Below, piece by piece: positions 20,715 to 24,195 of a DNA stretch of 24,195 bases (the first letter of the stretch is position 1; each line of letters begins with the position of its first letter). Origin of the DNA: a virus. A model generated the notes under the pieces. The model did not search any database. It saw only the letters and a program-made list of their open reading frames with translations, and was not told the origin of the DNA. The stretch is taken from IMG/VR virus record IMGVR_UViG_3300030430_000187, positions 1 through 24,195 of that record, one strand, 5' to 3'. The position numbers and the translations under genes are program-made.

Positions 20715-23700
20715 ATGTCACGACTTGATGAACTACTCGCTCAAGTACCCCAAGAAGAGATTAATTCTGCTGCTCAAGAAGAATCAGGATTCTTCGATGT
20801 CGCAGGGGATATTCTTGCGGCCCCATTCCGTGGAGTTGAGGGAGCGGTTCAAGGGGTCTACAACCTCGGGGACTTCTTGACGTTTGACCTGTTGCCTGAC
20901 TATGACAATCGGTTCTTGGGAACCTCATCCACCCTCGGTGGGTCTATTGTCGAAGGTATCACTCAGTTTGGAGCGGGCATGTTGGCTCCAGGTGTTGGTG
21001 GCCTATCGGTTGCTTCTAAACTTGGCAAGCTCGGTAAGGCCCAGAAGTTGCTGGCGGCTGGATCAAAAAAGAGAGAGTTGGCTAAGTTCGCGACTGCCGG
21101 TGCAGTGACAGACTTCGCGTTCTTCGATGGACAGCAAGGAAGACTCTCGGATCTCATCCAACAATACCCATCACTTGAGAACCCTATCACCGACTTCCTC
21201 GAAACCGATGAGGACGATACCGTTCTTGAGGGTCGCCTAAAAAACGCCATTGAAGGTGTGGGCCTTGGGGCATTGACTGACGTTCTCATCATGGGAGCGA
21301 GAGGCATCAAAGCGGGCCGTAAAGCCCGAGGCGAAGGCAAGGGTCCGGCAGAAACTGATAAAGCCATGCAAGGGGCTGCTGTTGAATATGAACCCCCTAG
21401 ACCAACAAGTCTCGATCCCGAAGCCCCAGCTGCTCCTAAACCTGCGGAGTCCGCTGAAGAGTTCTTGGCGGGTGTCGATGCAACTGACCTCACAGGTAAG
21501 CCTCCAGCAGAGCGATTGAACATTCGTAATGTCTCGAACCAAGATGGTGCTAAGAGGTATGTCAAAGCAGTTCTTCAGGACAAAGAGGCCAAAGGAGACT
21601 TTGACGATGTTCGCACTAAATCATTTGAAGAGCAAGTAGAGGAAGCCTCAGCGATTACCGCTGAAATCGCGGATGCGACCGGAGACTCTTCATTGAAGAA
21701 TCTGGATGGTGTCCTCAAAGAAAAGCAAGAAGAACTTGTCAAAGCACTGCCTGCTCTTACTGCTGTCCGTGAGACTATGGCAGAAGCGGCTCGTCAGGCA
21801 TCTGAGATCGCCCGTAAAGGCAGTCGAATGAGCCAGAGTGAAGCAGTTCAACTCTTCGCTCTCAATCAGAGATTGGATCTGCTCACTGAAACCGCCGCCA
21901 ACATGCAGCGAGCAGTTGCAAGGCAGTTGGGACTTCAACGATACGTTCCAGATGTCAAGGTAGATGTGAAGCTCATGCCTGACTCTCTCATCAACCCACA
22001 GACTGCCGAAGAAATCGCAGCTCAAGAGCAACTGCTCAAAGAGATTGGTGGTGGGGATGCCGAGGTTGGACTCAAGCGTCTCAGGACCGCTGGTCAAAAG
22101 TTTGCCGATGCCTACCGACGCAACCCTATGAATGCTGTTGCCTTGAGTCACAAGGGTGGACTTCTCAAGGCTGGCATGAACTATTGGATGAACTCGATCC
22201 TGTCAGGTCCAACTACTCACCTTGTCAACGTGGCCTCCGGTATCGCGACTACAGCCTTCCTTCCAATGGAGCGGGCACTCGGTCAGGCCCTGACTGGGAA
22301 CCTTGATGCTGCGGGACGAGAACTCAAAAAGTATGGCTACATGTTTGAGGCTTTCAGTGACTCACTCGCTGCCACAAAAATGACATTGAAGACCGGTGAG
22401 AACCAACTGGACACCTCTGCAATGCTTCGGGATGACATGGCTAGAGGGATCAACTCAAAGATTGATCCAAAAAACGATGACATGATCTCAATGGCTCAGA
22501 AATACATCACGAGTCTGATCAATGTCCCAAGCCGCTTTTTGGCAACAGAAGATGAGTTCTTCAAGCAGTTGAACTATCGAGCCAGCGTCAAGGGCGATCT
22601 CTATCAACTTGCGGCTGAAAAGGGACTGTCTGGGGACGAGATGGCAACATTTGTTGCTGAGGGGTACAACAAGATCACCAAAAATGGTCGCCTGTACTCT
22701 GAGAAAAACATGCTGGAGCAGGCTGACACTGCGGCCCGTCGCCAAAAGTTGGACCCTCTGAATACTCCAGATATGTACCAACGGTTTGTCACAGACTTCA
22801 TGGGCAAGAACTACAACGAACGGTTTGGTTCTATTGCTGAAACGGGATTGTCCAGAGCAAGAGAATCCACGTTTACCACCCCATTGACTCGGGATCGCGG
22901 CGTGATTCCAGGTGTTGGACGAGCGGTCAACTCGGTCGTTCAGGAATACTCAGCACTTCGCTTTGTTCTTCCATTTGTCCGGACACCTGCAAACCTGCTC
23001 GACTTCTTCTTCAAGAGAATGCCCACCGACTTCGGCTCAGTTCTTGCCAGTAAAACTAAGAGAGATCTTCTCAGGGCTGACCCCGGAGCAAGGGCAGACT
23101 TCTTGGGCCGTATGGCTACGGGTGGGATGCTTTTGACCGGCTCTTACTATCTGTATGCCAGCGGGCGGCTTACCGGGTCAGGTCCGAGAGATCCATCTCG
23201 TCGGCAGCTTCTTGAAGAGGCGGGATGGCAACCGTATTCGATTCTTGTAGATGGCAAGTATGTCTCATATCGAAGGCTTGACCCATTCGCTGGATTCCTT
23301 GCAATCGTCGCTGACTTCCACGAAGGGGCTAGTTATGCCGAGGATGAGGACATTGAAGGAATTCAGAAGAACTTTGCAGGCATAACCTTCGCTTTGGCAC
23401 AGTTCAACAAGAACAGATCATTCTTCCAAGGTCTTTCAAATCTACTGAGTGCCGCCAATGAGCCAGAAAAGTATGGACCTAGGTTGCTGCAAAATTACGC
23501 CGGATCAGCAATTCCATCCTTCCTGTCTCAACTCAAACCGGCATTCGGAGATGACATAATCAGAGAAGTGCGAAGCAGTCTCGATGCAACGAGAAACCGC
23601 ATCCCAGGTCTTGCCGAAGGTATTGCTCCTCGTCGGAACATCTTCGGAGAAGTAATCACTCGTCCCACCGGACCTTTGGCTATCGACCCCTTCCCATACA

Positions 23701-24140
23701 CGGAAGTCAAAGAAGATGTGATTTCTGAAGAGTTCATGCGGATTGGGCAGAAAAATGGCATCTCACGGCCCAGAGCTACTAAGGCTGGCCTTGACCTCAG
23801 GAACTACACAAACTCCAAGGGGCAAACCGCTTACGACCGCTGGCAAGAACTTCACGGCAAGGTCAAACTTCAAGGTAAGACCATGAGAGATGCCATGAGC
23901 CGCCTCATCAGATCCCGTGATTACCAGCAGCTCACCATAGAATCTGATGCGATGTATGACTCGCCACGGGTCAATGAACTCAAGCGTCTGGTGTCCCGAT
24001 ACCGGGCCGAGGCGTACAAGCAACTTCTTCGTGAGTTTGATGATCTCCGCAAGGATGACCGTAACAACTCACTTAATCGTAAGGCTCTCCGATCCGGAAA
24101 GAGTCTTGATCAACTTCGTGCTTTGATTGGAGATGAATAA
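20715..24140 (+). CDS. 16: Large internal core/ejection protein, T7 gp16-like without a visible transglycosylase domain
   Basis: A 1141-residue protein (T7 gp16 has 1318). T7 gp16 starts with a lytic transglycosylase domain, but here the N-terminus is a Gly/Ala-rich amphipathic region (FFDVAGDILAAPFRGVEGAVQG; VEGITQFGAGMLAPGVGG) with no ESxF/GxxQ-type motif. The C-terminal third has the segment typical of marine T7-like gp16 proteins: MATGGMLLTGSYYLYASG, GWQPYSI near 836-842, and YRRLDPFAGFLAIVADF. It would be ejected into the cell envelope to form the inner-membrane end of the DNA channel. A Pro/Ala linker lies around residues 225-245. AGGAG is 11 nt before ATG 20715, and the stop overlaps the tail-fibre start (TAATG). 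Confidence 0.9.
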   Translation: MSRLDELLAQVPQEEINSAAQEESGFFDVAGDILAAPFRGVEGAVQGVYNLGDFLTFDLLPDYDNRFLGTSSTLGGSIVEGITQFGAGMLAPGVGGLSVASKLGKLGKAQKLLAAGSKKRELAKFATAGAVTDFAFFDGQQGRLSDLIQQYPSLENPITDFLETDEDDTVLEGRLKNAIEGVGLGALTDVLIMGARGIKAGRKARGEGKGPAETDKAMQGAAVEYEPPRPTSLDPEAPAAPKPAESAEEFLAGVDATDLTGKPPAERLNIRNVSNQDGAKRYVKAVLQDKEAKGDFDDVRTKSFEEQVEEASAITAEIADATGDSSLKNLDGVLKEKQEELVKALPALTAVRETMAEAARQASEIARKGSRMSQSEAVQLFALNQRLDLLTETAANMQRAVARQLGLQRYVPDVKVDVKLMPDSLINPQTAEEIAAQEQLLKEIGGGDAEVGLKRLRTAGQKFADAYRRNPMNAVALSHKGGLLKAGMNYWMNSILSGPTTHLVNVASGIATTAFLPMERALGQALTGNLDAAGRELKKYGYMFEAFSDSLAATKMTLKTGENQLDTSAMLRDDMARGINSKIDPKNDDMISMAQKYITSLINVPSRFLATEDEFFKQLNYRASVKGDLYQLAAEKGLSGDEMATFVAEGYNKITKNGRLYSEKNMLEQADTAARRQKLDPLNTPDMYQRFVTDFMGKNYNERFGSIAETGLSRARESTFTTPLTRDRGVIPGVGRAVNSVVQEYSALRFVLPFVRTPANLLDFFFKRMPTDFGSVLASKTKRDLLRADPGARADFLGRMATGGMLLTGSYYLYASGRLTGSGPRDPSRRQLLEEAGWQPYSILVDGKYVSYRRLDPFAGFLAIVADFHEGASYAEDEDIEGIQKNFAGITFALAQFNKNRSFFQGLSNLLSAANEPEKYGPRLLQNYAGSAIPSFLSQLKPAFGDDIIREVRSSLDATRNRIPGLAEGIAPRRNIFGEVITRPTGPLAIDPFPYTEVKEDVISEEFMRIGQKNGISRPRATKAGLDLRNYTNSKGQTAYDRWQELHGKVKLQGKTMRDAMSRLIRSRDYQQLTIESDAMYDSPRVNELKRLVSRYRAEAYKQLLREFDDLRKDDRNNSLNRKALRSGKSLDQLRALIGDE

Positions 24141-24195
24141 TGGCTGTTGCCTCGCTTAGTTACAGTGGTTACTCAGGCGGGACCACGACCTTTTC
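24140..24195 (+). CDS. 17: Tail fibre protein, T7 gp17-like, 5' end only
   Basis: Eighteen codons are visible before the window ends. ATG 24140 overlaps the gp16 stop (TAATG), with GGAG 8 nt upstream. The residues LSYSGYSGGTTTF fit the Y-x-G-[D/Y]-G-x-T-T-F beginning of the T7 tail-fibre N-terminal domain, the part that attaches the fibre to the gp11/gp12 tail. Gene order (after gp16) agrees. The receptor-binding part, which would hint at the host, lies beyond the window. Confidence 0.75.
   Translation, partial: MAVASLSYSGYSGGTTTF

Noticed and set aside
20963-21565. 200-codon ORF on the minus strand
   Set aside because: Antisense to the gp16-like gene; Ser/Ala/Pro-rich shadow translation without motif or ribosome-binding context.

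Overview
The window is an internal, gene-packed segment of a T7-like podovirus genome (Autographiviridae-type: single-subunit RNA polymerase, T7-order replication and virion modules). All genes recognised lie on the + strand, base composition is near 50% GC by eye, and intergenic space is almost absent: most stop and start codons overlap (TAATG, TGATG, ATGA). No tRNA, integrase, CRISPR array or insertion sequence is visible. The host cannot be read from the sequence. The RusA-type resolvase, the DNA polymerase without a thioredoxin-binding insert, and the poly-proline gp7.3-like protein set it apart from T7 itself.

Layout. (1) 1-761: the 3' part of a PAPS-reductase-like (adenine nucleotide alpha-hydrolase) gene and a 37-residue ORF. 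(2) 763-9739, transcription, replication and nucleotide metabolism: T7-type RNA polymerase, gp2.5-like ssDNA-binding protein, RusA-like Holliday-junction nuclease, gp4-like primase-helicase, i-type-lysozyme-like endolysin, gp5-like DNA polymerase, free-standing LAGLIDADG endonuclease, a small unknown gene, gp6-like 5'-3' exonuclease, an Nmad1/MazG-like gene and a small unknown gene. (3) 9729-24195, virion morphogenesis in T7 order: gp7.3-like poly-proline protein, portal gp8, scaffold gp9, a putative lipoprotein/membrane protein, major capsid gp10, a strong intrinsic terminator, tail tubes gp11 and gp12, gp13-like protein, internal core gp14, gp15 and gp16, and the first codons of the tail fibre gp17. 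Terminases, holin and spanins are not in the window and presumably lie outside it.

How it works together. The phage RNA polymerase would transcribe the downstream genes. The ssDNA-binding protein and helicase both end in acidic tails with a terminal phenylalanine, as T7 replisome partners do. RusA and the exonuclease would resolve and process recombining or host DNA. The capsid gene has the longest upstream gap (115 bp) and is followed by a terminator, as in T7, which fits high expression of capsid relative to downstream genes.

Most unusual points: the endolysin reading frame extends 89 codons upstream inside the helicase gene. That extension begins at an ATG with a perfect Shine-Dalgarno and encodes what reads as a signal peptide or signal anchor plus linker, while a second strong Shine-Dalgarno precedes the internal start. 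Also notable are a lipobox-bearing membrane protein between scaffold and capsid, a polymerase with its processivity-factor domain trimmed to about 22 residues, and a homing endonuclease that runs through the next gene in another frame.
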